A DNA stretch of 64,000 nucleotides from Falsochrobactrum shanghaiense (GCF_003149535.1 NZ_QGDB01000009.1:22373-86372), one strand, 5' to 3'. Counted from the first letter of the stretch, positions 43,849-52,948 are shown. Program-made: numbers and translations. Notes: a model not told the origin generated them from the letters alone.

Positions 43849-45567
43849 TTATCCGCGCGGCGCCACTTCCGACCGCCCTCCAACGCCGGTCACACGGTTG
43901 GCAATGAAGACCACGCCGAAGGATACGGCAAGCAAAAGCAAACCCAGCACACAAATTGCGCCCAGATCACCACTTTCATTCAGATCGTAGATCACAACGG
44001 AAACAAGTTTGGTGTTGGCAGTTGTCAGAAGAATTGTTGCCGATAATTCCCGTATGGTTCCGACGAAGACAAAGCACCACGCAGCCACAACACTTGAGCG
44101 CAACAACGGTGTTGTTATGTCCCACAATGTACGCAAGCGCGATGCGCCGAGAATACGTCCCGCTTCCTCCAGTTCAGGATGAACACCTGCGAATGAGGAA
44201 GACATTTGCTGATAGCCTGCCGGTAGTTCGATTGTCATGAACGCGATGAGAAGAATCCACAACGTCCCATAGAGCCTGAAGGTTGGATTAGCATAGCTAA
44301 GAAACAAGCCTACACCGAGCACGATACCGGGAATAGCCACCGGAGCGGTTGCCAGAACGCCCAGATATTTGGCTCCCGTGATTGACCGCCGGGTCACAAG
44401 ATAGGCAGTTACCAACGCAATCGCCGTTACCACCGTTGCAGTGACAACACCAAGAATGAAGGTATTGCTGAGAGCAAGACGTGTTGCGGAGAACTCGAAC
44501 AACACGAAATTCCAATGCCGCAAGGTGAAGGTTTCCGCATTGAGCGGCGCTCCGGGCGTCGTCGTGAAAGCCGTTTTTACCAATGCGCCATAAGGCAGAA
44601 TGATCGTCACCGAGAGCACCATAAGTGCAAACAGAACTGCCAACCACTTATATTTTCCAAGCTCAGTGATCCGGGGCGCCCCGCTTTTCCCTCCAAGAAC
44701 AGTATAGCCCTTTCGGCCCAGAATGGATTTCTGCGCACGCAGCAGCATCACTGTAATGATAAGGAGAGGAATCGAGGATGCCGCAGCCAGTCCAAGACGT
44801 GGTGGAAACTGGAACAGGCTCCAAATCTTGGTTGTAATGACGTGGAACCCCGCTGGCAGCGCCAGAATTGCCGGAGAGCCAAACATCGTCAATGATTGCA
44901 GGATCGCGATCAGCGTACCCGCCAGCATAGCGGGAAGAACCAAGGGCAGCGTCACCTTGCGCAGGGTGAGGAAGGCTTTTCCGCCGAGAATGGAGGATGC
45001 GTCTTCGAGATCCGACGGCACCCGGTCCAACGCATTTGAAACCAGAGTGAACACGTAAGGGAAGGTGAAGCAAGCGATAACGAAAACCAGCCCGCTGAAC
45101 GTGTAAATGTTGAACAGCACGAAGGACTGGTCGAGATTGAACAGGTATCGCGCGAGTACATTCAACGCACCGCTATTAGGGGCTGCCAAAATTTCATATG
45201 CGATCGCACCCAGAAATGGCGGCGTCACAAAGGAAGCCGTCACGAGCATGCGAACGAAGCGCCGCCCTGGCAAGTCGGTCCGAGCAACGAGCCATGCCAT
45301 CGGGGTTGCAATCAGACAGGATAGGACACCGACTCCGAATGCCATGCCAATAGCCAACCCGTAGGCACGCAGGAGCGTCACGTCGGTTACCAGCGAAGCA
45401 AAATTATTAAGCGTAAAGCCTCCGCCACTATCATTACGGAAACTGTAATAAATAATCCAGAATAATGGCAAGACCACCAGAATGGTCAACAAGCCACCGA
45501 GGAGAACAAAGATGGGTACTGAGAGGTCAACGCCGCGGCGCCGACCTCCAATGGCTGTTGCGGTCAT
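43849..45567 (-). CDS. ABC permease, fused two-domain, ferric-iron/phosphonate type
   Basis: About 572 residues with roughly twelve membrane segments in two halves, each with an EAA-type loop (EDASSILGGKAFLTLRKVTLP and EEAGRILGASRLRTLWDITTP). This is the FbpB/AfuB layout. AGAGGGG seven bases before the ATG at 45567 defines the start; an upstream ATG would overlap the binding-protein gene. Last gene of an ATPase, binding protein, permease operon. Confidence 0.9.
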   Translation of the reverse strand: MTATAIGGRRRGVDLSVPIFVLLGGLLTILVVLPLFWIIYYSFRNDSGGGFTLNNFASLVTDVTLLRAYGLAIGMAFGVGVLSCLIATPMAWLVARTDLPGRRFVRMLVTASFVTPPFLGAIAYEILAAPNSGALNVLARYLFNLDQSFVLFNIYTFSGLVFVIACFTFPYVFTLVSNALDRVPSDLEDASSILGGKAFLTLRKVTLPLVLPAMLAGTLIAILQSLTMFGSPAILALPAGFHVITTKIWSLFQFPPRLGLAAASSIPLLIITVMLLRAQKSILGRKGYTVLGGKSGAPRITELGKYKWLAVLFALMVLSVTIILPYGALVKTAFTTTPGAPLNAETFTLRHWNFVLFEFSATRLALSNTFILGVVTATVVTAIALVTAYLVTRRSITGAKYLGVLATAPVAIPGIVLGVGLFLSYANPTFRLYGTLWILLIAFMTIELPAGYQQMSSSFAGVHPELEEAGRILGASRLRTLWDITTPLLRSSVVAAWCFVFVGTIRELSATILLTTANTKLVSVVIYDLNESGDLGAICVLGLLLLAVSFGVVFIANRVTGVGGRSEVAPRG

Positions 45568-45580
45568 AGGTAAGCCCCTC

Positions 45581-46624
45581 TTAGGTGCCAAAATACTTTT
45601 CGTAGTTGGACTTGATTTCGGAAATCATACCTTCGAGTTCGACTGGATCACCGTGCAATATTTTAATCTCGCTCAGCGGCGTACGACCTTCCTTCTCGAC
45701 AACATCTGGGTGGAACGAGCGCAAACCTCCCAGATCACTGTTGAGCTGTTGTGCATCCTTACTAAACAAGAATGCATAAAATAGCTTTGCAGCATTTGGG
45801 TGCGGAGCGTTAGCCATTACCGCAGCATTACCAACGGCAAGAGGTGTACCTTCTTCCGGATAGACAATCTTGACCGGCACCCCTTCGTCCAACAGTCGGA
45901 ACACATTATATTCGTTGCCATCTGCCTGGATGGGGCGCTCTCCCTGTGCCAGCTTCTTTGGTGGTTCCGTTGAAGACTGAACCTGCATGACATCCTGCTT
46001 GCCCAGCTTTTCAAAATAATCCCAACCAAGTAATTTGACCAATGCATAGGTCGAAGTCATGATCGTCCCGCTATAACCTGGATGCGCCTTTACCAAGCGC
46101 CCCTTGTATTTGGGATCAAGCAGATCAGTCCAAGTCTTGGGCACATCAGCCTCATCAACTTGATCAGAGCGATAGGCAAGAACGGAAAGATGTGCGCGGT
46201 AGGCAGCAAAATAGCCGTCTTCATCCCGTTCATCCGCCGGCCATTTATCGGCAACTTCCTGTGGGAGCGCCTGCTGCAACCAGCCTTCCCGCTTGAAGTA
46301 CTCGAAATGCACGGCATCGGAAGTCTCGACGACATCCACATTATTGATGCCTGAGGGAATTTCCTGGCCAACACGCTGGAACACCCGCTCCGAGCCGGAA
46401 CGTTCAACCTGAACCTCAATACCTGGATATGTCTTCTGGAACAATCCCGCAACGGCTTCGGCAACCGCAACGTCAGTTGCGGTGTAGAAAACTACATGAC
46501 CTTCTTCTTTAGCTGCGGCTATCAACTCCGGTGTGATTGAATAGGGTTGCGGCGCTTCAGCCCAAGCTGCGGACGCCATGGCTATGCCCGTGAGCAGGGC
46601 TGCTGTTTTTATTAGGTTTTTCAA
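45581..46624 (-). CDS. ABC substrate-binding protein, FbpA/aminoethylphosphonate-like
   Basis: A 347-residue periplasmic protein with a signal peptide (residues 1-22, ending AAWAEA). The mature part begins with ITPELIAAAKEEGHVVFYTATD, the opening of the FbpA/PotD-like family 1 fold. The paired Tyr residues that bind iron in FbpA are not evident, so an organic anion is a more likely ligand given the neighbouring catabolic genes. It starts 39 bp after the ATPase. Confidence 0.88.
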   Translation of the reverse strand: MKNLIKTAALLTGIAMASAAWAEAPQPYSITPELIAAAKEEGHVVFYTATDVAVAEAVAGLFQKTYPGIEVQVERSGSERVFQRVGQEIPSGINNVDVVETSDAVHFEYFKREGWLQQALPQEVADKWPADERDEDGYFAAYRAHLSVLAYRSDQVDEADVPKTWTDLLDPKYKGRLVKAHPGYSGTIMTSTYALVKLLGWDYFEKLGKQDVMQVQSSTEPPKKLAQGERPIQADGNEYNVFRLLDEGVPVKIVYPEEGTPLAVGNAAVMANAPHPNAAKLFYAFLFSKDAQQLNSDLGGLRSFHPDVVEKEGRTPLSEIKILHGDPVELEGMISEIKSNYEKYFGT

Positions 46625-46663
46625 TTTCTGAGATCCTCCCTTTACCTCAATGTTAAAATCTAC

Positions 46664-47725
46664 TCAGCGCGAAAGCGCCCGGCATTTCTCCTCTGGAAAA
46701 TACAACCAGGCCTCAGACCCAATCGGAAGCTCAACCTCGACAGGAGCAATAGCCCGAACCGTTTCCCCCCCAGGAATATCAACGAGATAGTCTCGATGTG
46801 ACCCCATATAGACCTGACGGGTCACCGCTCCTGAGACACTGTTCGTGTCGGAGCGGCGTTCTCGACCAATATGGATGTCATGGTGCCGGATGGACGCAAC
46901 TCCCGGCCCACTTTCCGCCAATCGGCCACTACCGCATTGCAGCGTGAAACCTCCCTTGGAACCCAAGCTCGTATCGGACAACCGATCTCCAGTCAGAATG
47001 TTCGTGCCCCCAATGAAGCGAGCAACAAATTCCGATTCCGGTCGTGCATAGATGTCCTCAGGCGAGCCATATTGCTCAATATAACCGTTATTCATCACCA
47101 CAATGACATCAGCCGTTGTCATGGCCTCTGACTGATCATGGGTCACGTATACGGTGGTGTATTTGAATTCATCGTGCAGGCGGCGAATTTCAAACCGCAT
47201 TTCCTCACGAAGATTAGCGTCGAGATTCGACAACGGCTCGTCCAGAAGCAGGATTTCCGGCTTCACGACCAGAGCACGCGCGAGAGACACACGTTGTTGC
47301 TGGCCACCGGAAAGTTCACCCGGATACCGCTTTTCCAAAGGCAAAAGCTGCGTGGTTGTCAGAATCTCTCGAACCCGACGATTGACTTCCTCCTCCGGAT
47401 CCTTGCGCAGCCGCAAACCATACGCAACGTTCTGGAACACGGTCATATGCGGCCAAAGTGCATAGCTCTGGAAAATCATCGACATATTACGGTTCTCAGG
47501 CGCAACGGTACTGGAGGCCGATGAAACGACCTTTCCACCAACCCGGATTTCCCCACCTGACGCTCCGACAAAGCCTGCAACCAATCGCAGGGTCGTGGTT
47601 TTCCCACAGCCAGAAGGACCCAGAAGGCAAACAAGCTGCCCCTTTTCAACCGCAAGATTGATACTTTTGACAACGGTCAAGTCGCCATATTTTTTCTCGA
47701 GACCCTCCAATTCGAGAAACGCCAT
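46664..47725 (-). CDS. ABC transporter ATPase with TOBE domain, FbpC/PotA type
   Basis: A 353-residue ATPase with Walker A GPSGCGKTT (near residue 37), signature LSGGQQQRVS, Walker B LLLDEPLSNLD, and a C-terminal TOBE segment (GSEAWLYFPEEKCRAL). First gene of the importer operon, preceded by operator copy d. Confidence 0.93.
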   Translation of the reverse strand: MAFLELEGLEKKYGDLTVVKSINLAVEKGQLVCLLGPSGCGKTTTLRLVAGFVGASGGEIRVGGKVVSSASSTVAPENRNMSMIFQSYALWPHMTVFQNVAYGLRLRKDPEEEVNRRVREILTTTQLLPLEKRYPGELSGGQQQRVSLARALVVKPEILLLDEPLSNLDANLREEMRFEIRRLHDEFKYTTVYVTHDQSEAMTTADVIVVMNNGYIEQYGSPEDIYARPESEFVARFIGGTNILTGDRLSDTSLGSKGGFTLQCGSGRLAESGPGVASIRHHDIHIGRERRSDTNSVSGAVTRQVYMGSHRDYLVDIPGGETVRAIAPVEVELPIGSEAWLYFPEEKCRALSR

Positions 47726-47782
47726 TATTCATCCCTTCTATATTGTGGCTTATTAACAAACATGCTAACACGCCTCCGTCAT

Positions 47783-47800
47783 CTGTCAACAATTTACAAT
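47783..47800. promoter_or_regulatory. operator copy d
   Basis: CTGTCAACAATTTACAAT, 58 bp upstream of the ABC ATPase start. Read on the minus strand it gives ATTGTTGACAG, with the TTGACA in -35 position and a weak TAGCAT 16 bases on. It is almost identical to copy b1. Confidence 0.65.
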
Positions 47801-47819
47801 ACTCAATTATAAAAAATAT

Positions 47820-48560
47820 CTAACTCATGTAAGCGCCGCCATTCACATGAATGGTTTGCCCTGTCACATAGCGCATGTTCGGTCCCGCAATCGTAAGCAC
47901 CGCTTGTGCGATCTCCTGCACGGTACCGAAGCGCCGCAGCACATTGCCGTCAAGCACATGATGAGCTGGTGCTTCTCCCACCCGAACCGTATCGACCAAA
48001 CCTGGTGCAACACAGTTAACAGTCGTCCCTTGCCCGCCCCATTCATGTGCAAGCGCACGGGTGAGGCCACTTAGCCCAGCCTTGGCTGCTATGACATGCG
48101 GCCGATCTTTTGCACCCGTATGGGCCGTCAATCCGCCAATGGACACAAAAGAAGCGCGATCGCTTTTGGCGAGTTCCGGCCCAGCGGCCTGTGCGAGCAA
48201 AAACACGCTATCCAGCGAAATCGCCATGACCTGGCGCCATTGAGCAAAGGTCAACTGCGCAAAGTTGCAGTGAGGCCGGACCGCCGCATTGGCAACGACA
48301 CAATCGAGCCGGCCAAAAGCTTCAACGGTCGCCGCCACGAGGCGGGCCGGCGTTTCCTGGTCTTCGAGATTGCCCAAAATTACACTGCCGGAACCGCCAG
48401 CCTTAACCACCGCTTCCACTGTTTCTTCGGCAGCTCGTCGATCATGATTGGTGTGCACCATGACCGACGCGCCCTGCGCTCCAAAGGCCTCGGCCATGGC
48501 ACGTCCAATATTCTTTGATGCTCCCGTTATGAGAACTGCGCGTCCTGTCCAGTCTGCCAA
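47820..48560 (-). CDS. SDR-family protein lacking the catalytic Ser and Tyr
   Basis: A 246-residue FabG-like Rossmann protein. TGASKNIG near residue 14 and NAAVRP (in place of NNAG) are seen. The region that normally gives Ser and YxxxK reads VSIGGLTAHTG and RPHVIAAKAG; counting back from the Lys, the Tyr position is Val (preceded by His) and the Ser position is Gly. The subgroup is widespread, but its chemistry cannot be the standard Ser-Tyr-Lys mechanism. The gene has its own promoter with operator copy e and stands upstream of the ABC operon on the same strand. Confidence 0.85.
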   Translation of the reverse strand: MADWTGRAVLITGASKNIGRAMAEAFGAQGASVMVHTNHDRRAAEETVEAVVKAGGSGSVILGNLEDQETPARLVAATVEAFGRLDCVVANAAVRPHCNFAQLTFAQWRQVMAISLDSVFLLAQAAGPELAKSDRASFVSIGGLTAHTGAKDRPHVIAAKAGLSGLTRALAHEWGGQGTTVNCVAPGLVDTVRVGEAPAHHVLDGNVLRRFGTVQEIAQAVLTIAGPNMRYVTGQTIHVNGGAYMS

Positions 48561-48586
48561 TTGTATCTCCTATCTGATTTAAAGCG

Positions 48587-48615
48587 ATAATGTGTCAATT
48601 GTCGACAGTTTTCAA
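48587..48615 (-). promoter_or_regulatory. promoter of the SDR gene with operator copy e
   Basis: On the minus strand TTGAAA (48615-48610), a 17-bp spacer and CATTAT (48592-48587) form a promoter 27 bp upstream of the start. Operator copy e, ATTGTCGACAGTTTTCAA (48598-48615), covers the -35 and spacer. It matches copy b2 at 17 of 18 bases. Confidence 0.6.
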
Positions 48616-48922
48616 TAGATTTATCATCTTCCACCGCTCTAATGTGAGTCCGAATTTGAAAAAATTTCAAAGCGAGAAGCCCTCGCGAACAATGCAAACC
48701 ATAAACCGCGCCACTCTCGCTGATTATCCATTGGAACATAACATCGTCTGTCAGGTCTCTCTTTTTGAGAGTGACCGCGCCACTTCATTGCATCCACATA
48801 CAGGTTTGGGTTGCGGCAGTTCGTCATCGCGATTCCGTAACTACCCATGAACACGGTGCAAATATGGAAGGACGGCGCCGTTACGTTAACGTTGGTTCAA
48901 TCTTGAGCTTTGATAAGGTGAC
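48616..48922. other. 307 bp without a recognisable gene
   Basis: Lies between the SDR promoter and the first IS fragment. Open frames of 70-86 codons on both strands have no family resemblance that I can see. Composition is mixed; it may be a junction left by insertion-sequence activity. Confidence 0.4.
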
Positions 48923-49069
48923 ATGACTGAAGTTCGCGCCTCGCTTTATCACCGCCATCACCTCCCCGCTAAGATCATCGCCGAGGCGGTGTGGCTGTAT
49001 TATCGCTTTCCACTCAGCTTTCGTATGGTCGAAGATATGCTGGCTTACCCATGTGCATTGAGCCCATGA
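48923..49069 (+). pseudogene. IS6-family transposase fragment (N-terminus)
   Basis: 48 codons, including SLYHRHHLPAKIIAEAVWLY and RFPLSFRMVEDMLA, match the start of IS6/IS26-type transposases (240 residues normally), then diverge and stop. The DDE domain is absent. Confidence 0.75.
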
Positions 49070-49161
49070 TTGGACCGGCGGGGATGCCGACTGCTGAGAT
49101 TTGCCGCGAGCACGGGATCAGCAGAGATCTGTTACAAACTTTTCGTCAAGGATTACGGATG
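49066..49161 (+). pseudogene. IS3-family orfA fragment
   Basis: AGMPTAEICREHGIS followed by a degenerate tail is the helix-turn-helix of IS3-family OrfA proteins. About 30 codons survive; it starts where the IS6 fragment ends, suggesting an insertion junction there. Confidence 0.55.
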
Positions 49162-49195
49162 TAGAGTTTGGATTTTCCTCATCAGAGAATTCCCG

Positions 49196-49467
49196 ATGTT
49201 CAAGGGCCGCCATTTCGACAAGTCAGTGATCCTTTTATGCATGCGATGGTATCTGGCGTATAATCTGAGCCTGCGCGATCTGAAGGAAATAATGGCGGAA
49301 CGCGGCATTGCAATGGACCATTCCACTGTGCATCGTTGGGTCCTTCATTTCAGTCCAAAGCTGCTTGACCAGTTCAATAGAAGAAAGCGCCCGGTGACAC
49401 GCAAATGGAACCTTGACGAGACCTCTATGTGAAGGTCAAGGGAAAATGGCTCTATCCGAATAAATCG
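49196..49467 (+). pseudogene. second IS6-family transposase fragment
   Basis: FKGRHFDKSVILLCMRWYL, DHSTVHRWVLHFSP and LDET match the N-terminal half of IS6-family transposases; DET holds the first catalytic Asp. Two extra bases near 49426 shift the frame before KVKGKWLY, after which similarity stops at about 49455. Frameshifted and truncated, so inactive. Confidence 0.75.
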
Positions 49468-49724
49468 AACCAAACGTCCGCCTCTTCAGATTCGTCCGCC
49501 TCTTCAGATTCAAACGAGATCGATACCCGCGCCAAGGTGGATCGTAGCCAGCCCTGGACTGAAACGTTTTTGTTACCATCCTTCTCGGAGAGCACCGCGA
49601 CCTTCACTTGCGGCGGAATGCTATTGGGTTCCAACTCGGAAGCCTGAACGGTGAGGTCGTGAACGGTTACCGATCTTACATTCGAACGACTGCGATTTAC
49701 TATCGCCACTGAACCCAATTTCAT
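49452..49724 (-). CDS. small hypothetical protein with ESEEAD repeat
   Basis: 90 codons; I do not recognise the family. The protein is hydrophilic and probably rich in beta-strands (SVAIVNRSRSNVRSVTV). An 18-bp tandem duplication near its end encodes two ESEEAD units, and the last residues are read from the edge of the IS6 fragment, so the C-terminus is probably not native. No strong ribosome site before the ATG at 49724. It could be a truncated gene or a chance frame. Confidence 0.3.
   Translation of the reverse strand: MKLGSVAIVNRSRSNVRSVTVHDLTVQASELEPNSIPPQVKVAVLSEKDGNKNVSVQGWLRSTLARVSISFESEEADESEEADVWFDLFG
49475..49510. repeat. 18-bp tandem duplication
   Basis: CGTCCGCCTCTTCAGATT is repeated exactly twice (49475-49492 and 49493-49510), just past the truncated IS6 transposase. 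It keeps the minus-strand frame and adds one six-residue unit. Confidence 0.9.
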
Positions 49725-49940
49725 ATTAGCCCCCCTATCCAACAGGCAATCCGTCGTATCAACCCTGATATGAGCGGGATTTCGGGCCGTCCGCAACAAT
49801 CAGCCCGATACAGTTTCCGAGTTTGGACTATAAAGCCGTTGAAAAATAAGCGGTAAGCAGCGCCTCCACAAAATGGGCTCTTTACGTCCAAAACGCAGGA
49901 TTATAGGCACAGTCCGCATATTTTGTTCCGGAAAGACCGT

Positions 49941-50194
49941 CTACCGGTCGGCGTTCCGATGTCGATTCGCTGGCGCCCGCGCCTCGCTCGGGCTCATGCC
50001 GAAGCGATTGCGAAACACCCGGTTGACGTTGGGCGTATTGTAAAACCCGCAGCGCTGCGCCAGCATGTTGATCGGCACATTGGCCTGCTCTTTTTGCAGC
50101 AGGCGTAAAAGCTGCTGCAGACGCAGCTCACGAATATAGCCCTGCACCGTCTCTCTGGCCAGCCGCGTGACCCCGGAGACATTACCGGTCGCAC
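49941..50194 (-). pseudogene. AraC-family regulator fragment (C-terminal helix-turn-helix)
   Basis: About 84 codons, including GYIRELRLQQLLRLLQ, INMLAQRCGFYNTPNVNRVF and FGMSPSEARA, form the second half of an AraC/XylS DNA-binding domain. The rest of the protein is missing: the frame begins where the SulP gene stops. No start codon fits a complete regulator. Confidence 0.75.
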
Positions 50195-51679
50195 CTAATG
50201 CCCCAGAACCTTCTCCATGGCATTGGGCTGGTCGTGCATGGCGAGTTTGTCCATGATGGTGGCACTGGCATCATTGAGGCCGACGACCTCAACATCGGTG
50301 CCCGCCTTGCGGAATTTCAGCACCGCCACGTCGATTGCGTTGACGCCGGTCAGGTCCCAGATATGCGCTTTGCTGACATCGATGGTGGCTCGCCCGATTG
50401 CCTCAGCGAAGTCGAAAGCTGCGAGAAACGCGTCGGCCGAGGCGAAGAAAATCTGGCCTTCGATGCGATAGTAGCGATGCCCGCCGTCTTCCGACAGCGT
50501 CGAGGTAACGCGAAAAATCTGCGCCACTTTCCAGGCAAAGAATATGCCCGACAGCAGCACGCCGACCCCGACGCCAAGCGCCAGATTATGCGTTCCCACC
50601 ACCGTGATGACTGTGGCGAGCATGACGATGCTGGAGCGCCTTGGGTGATGGAAAAGATCGCCAAGCGACGACCAGCGGAACGTGCCGATCGACACCATGA
50701 TCATGATAGCGACGAGCGCCGGCATGGGGATGAAGCCGACCAGATCGCCAAGTGCGATCAGCAGGAAAAGAAGGAAAGCGCCTGCGGTGAAGGTCGAAAG
50801 CCGCGTGCGTCCACCCGACCTCACATTGATCACCGACTGTCCGATCATGGCGCAGCCGGCCATGCCGCCGAACAGGCCGCTGGCGATATTGGCGATACCC
50901 TGGCCGATGCTCTCGCGGTTCTTGTCGCTGCTGGTGTCGGTCATCTGATCGACGATGGACGCAGTCAGCAGGCTTTCCAGCAGGCCGACGGCGGCCACGG
51001 CGATCGAGGTGGGCAGGATGACCCAGAGTGTTTCAAGATTGAGCGGGACGTCAGGAAACAGCAGGACGGGCAAGACATCCGGCAACTCGCCAAGATCGGC
51101 GACCGTGCGGATATCGATGCCAAGCGTGATCGCGAGAGCGGTCAGAACAAGGATGCAGACCAGAGGCGAAGGGATTTTCGTGGTCAGTCGCGGGAAGAGA
51201 TAAATGATGGCGAGGCCGGCTGCGATCAGCACATAGGTTTCCCATGTCACACCCAGCAGTTCCGGAAGCTGCGCCATGAAGATCAGGATGGCGAGTGCAT
51301 TGACGAAGCCCGTCATCACCGAGCGCGAGACAAAGCGCATGATCGCGCCGACGCGCAACCAGCCCGCAATAATCTGAATGACGCCGGCAAGTATGGTGGC
51401 GGCCAGGAGATATTGAAGCCCGTGCTCGCGAACGAGCGCGCCGAACAGCACCGCAGTTGCGGCAGTCGCCGCCGAAATCATTGCCGGCCGGCCGCCGGTG
51501 AATGAAATGACAATAGCGATGATCACCGAGGCGTAGAGGCCAACGCGCGGGTCGACACCCGCAATGATGGAAAAGCCGATGGCCTCGGGGATCAGGGCCA
51601 GCGCGACGACGATGCCGGCAAGAATGTCGGCGCGAATGTTGGAGAACCAGTTACGGCGGATCGTTTCTGCAAAGAACAT
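50195..51679 (-). CDS. SulP-family anion transporter with STAS domain
   Basis: About 494 residues. Ten to twelve membrane segments begin near residue 15 ([21 protein letters not shown], the SulP signature region) and a cytoplasmic STAS domain occupies the last 110 residues ([15 protein letters not shown]). The family carries sulfate, bicarbonate or dicarboxylates. The ATG at 51679 is preferred; a GTG at 51709 in the same frame is possible, as a GGGAGGG lies between the two. It is the only intact gene in the mobile-element region and may be native sequence around which insertions accumulated. Confidence 0.9.
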   Translation of the reverse strand: MFFAETIRRNWFSNIRADILAGIVVALALIPEAIGFSIIAGVDPRVGLYASVIIAIVISFTGGRPAMISAATAATAVLFGALVREHGLQYLLAATILAGVIQIIAGWLRVGAIMRFVSRSVMTGFVNALAILIFMAQLPELLGVTWETYVLIAAGLAIIYLFPRLTTKIPSPLVCILVLTALAITLGIDIRTVADLGELPDVLPVLLFPDVPLNLETLWVILPTSIAVAAVGLLESLLTASIVDQMTDTSSDKNRESIGQGIANIASGLFGGMAGCAMIGQSVINVRSGGRTRLSTFTAGAFLLFLLIALGDLVGFIPMPALVAIMIMVSIGTFRWSSLGDLFHHPRRSSIVMLATVITVVGTHNLALGVGVGVLLSGIFFAWKVAQIFRVTSTLSEDGGHRYYRIEGQIFFASADAFLAAFDFAEAIGRATIDVSKAHIWDLTGVNAIDVAVLKFRKAGTDVEVVGLNDASATIMDKLAMHDQPNAMEKVLGH

Positions 51680-52146
51680 TGGTACACAGTTACAGCCCTC
51701 CCGGATCACGCTGGCGCGCCGGACAATAAGGCCGAGCTTTAATTTTGAGTGTCCGGCGGATCGGCGGCCGGAAGAGCCACCCGGAATTTCACCGGGTCCA
51801 AGGTGATTACGATGGCATTTGCCATATCGTCATCATGTTGACAAGCCGCGAGGATGGCATACCGCAGTTTCATATGCCGGTTTCACAGTCAGCCGGGCGT
51901 GGCCTGTCACGCTGCACGCCATACCACTTTCCTGCGGCAGTCATGGCAGCGCTCGGCATCGGGGGAAGCGGAACCTGCTTCGCATCGAGGCCACGGATGA
52001 GCTCCAGCGATGCGAATTATAGTGTAAACCATCTAGGCACTCCTGACTCCCTTGATTGACAGCAGCCCCGCCGTGCCTGAATTGCGGCTGATGATCCCGG
52101 CGTTGAGGCCGATGGTTGTCTTTACCAATATCGCTGTTAGGATATC
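51680..52146. other. 467 bp without a recognisable gene
   Basis: From the SulP start to the left end of the Tn3 remnant. It probably contains the SulP promoter. Open frames up to about 100 codons (51745-52059) show no known motif and no good ribosome site. Confidence 0.4.
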
Positions 52147-52184
52147 AGGGTCGGGGCAAGATTTATTCCCCCAGACACGCTAAG
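52147..52184 (+). repeat. Tn3-family left inverted repeat
   Basis: 38 bp, beginning AGGGTCGGGGC and ending CCAGACACGCTAAG. Identical to the right end from CCCCAGACACGC inward, and continuing identical for GTCGAACGG beyond the 38 bp. Confidence 0.85.
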
Positions 52185-52470
52185 GTCGAACGGCCCGTGA
52201 GCCTTCGTCACGAACCCGCATGGTCGTTTGGCGGCTGGTCGCAAATTTCCTGGCGATGGCTAAAATGCTCGTTCCCGCCGCGAGATCCTCGCTTACCTGC
52301 TTCTGCTTTTCGCTGAGTGTCGAAGGGCGGCCAAGCTGGTGAGATCGGCGCGGCCAAGCGCGAGGCAATAGACCCTAACTCCGATTTCGGCCAACGCCTT
52401 AACCGTGGTGCTGCCGTCGATCACGACGCGCACCGTCGCGCCGTCGGCGAGCCTCAAGAGATTGTCCGCC
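52180..52470 (-). pseudogene. Tn3 resolvase fragment with internal deletion
   Basis: Upstream part: ALAEIGVRVYCLALGRADLTS (to about 52335), a conserved catalytic-domain stretch of serine recombinases. Downstream part, in a different frame: LGRPSTLSEKQKQV and SRQTTMRVRD, the C-terminal helix-turn-helix. The segment between DLTS and LGRP, normally about 40 residues, is missing and the junction shifts the frame. The N-terminal catalytic Ser region is absent. Confidence 0.75.
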
Positions 52471-52482
52471 TCGTCGAAATCC

Positions 52483-52929
52483 AGCGATCTGGCCAAGGTG
52501 TTGCGCGAGCTCGGCCGCATCGAGCGCACGCTGTTCATGATCGAGTGGTATTCCAGCCCGGCAGTGTGGCGACGCTGTCAGGCCGGTCTCAACAAGGGCG
52601 AGGCCGCGCGCAAGCTCAAGCGTGCCGTCTTCTTCCACGAGCGCAGCGAAATCCGCGATCGCTCCTTTGACAGCCAGGCGTTCCGGGCTTCCGGGCTCAA
52701 CCTGGTGGTCAGTGCCATCGTACATTGGAAAACCCTCTATCTCAGCCGGGCAACGGACCGTCTGCGCCAGCGGGGCCGACATATTCCCGACAATCTGCTG
52801 AAGCACGTCTCGCCGCTCAATTGGGAGCACATAAATCTCACCGGCATCTATTCCTGGGACATCAAGCAGCAGATGCCCGAAGGCTTCAGGCCCTTGCGAC
52901 TTCCGGGCCGTATCCTGCGCGCTGCATAA
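52483..52929 (+). pseudogene. Tn3 transposase C-terminal fragment
   Basis: About 148 codons, with LGRIERTLFMIEW, LNKGEAARKLKRAVFF, EIRDRSFDSQ, FRASGLNLVVSAIVHW, LSPLNWEHINLTG and FRPLR at the end. This is the last sixth of a Tn3-family TnpA (about 980 residues). DDE residues upstream are lost; the stop codon lies 20 bp before the right repeat, as normal. Confidence 0.85.
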
Positions 52930-52948
52930 CGTTCACCGTCCGTTCGAC

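Noticed and set aside
50198..51505. Long plus-strand open frame of 435 codons opposite the SulP gene
   Set aside because: Mirror frame of a GC-rich coding gene; its translation is low-complexity and rich in His, Asp and Arg, with no family match, while the minus strand has a complete SulP protein.
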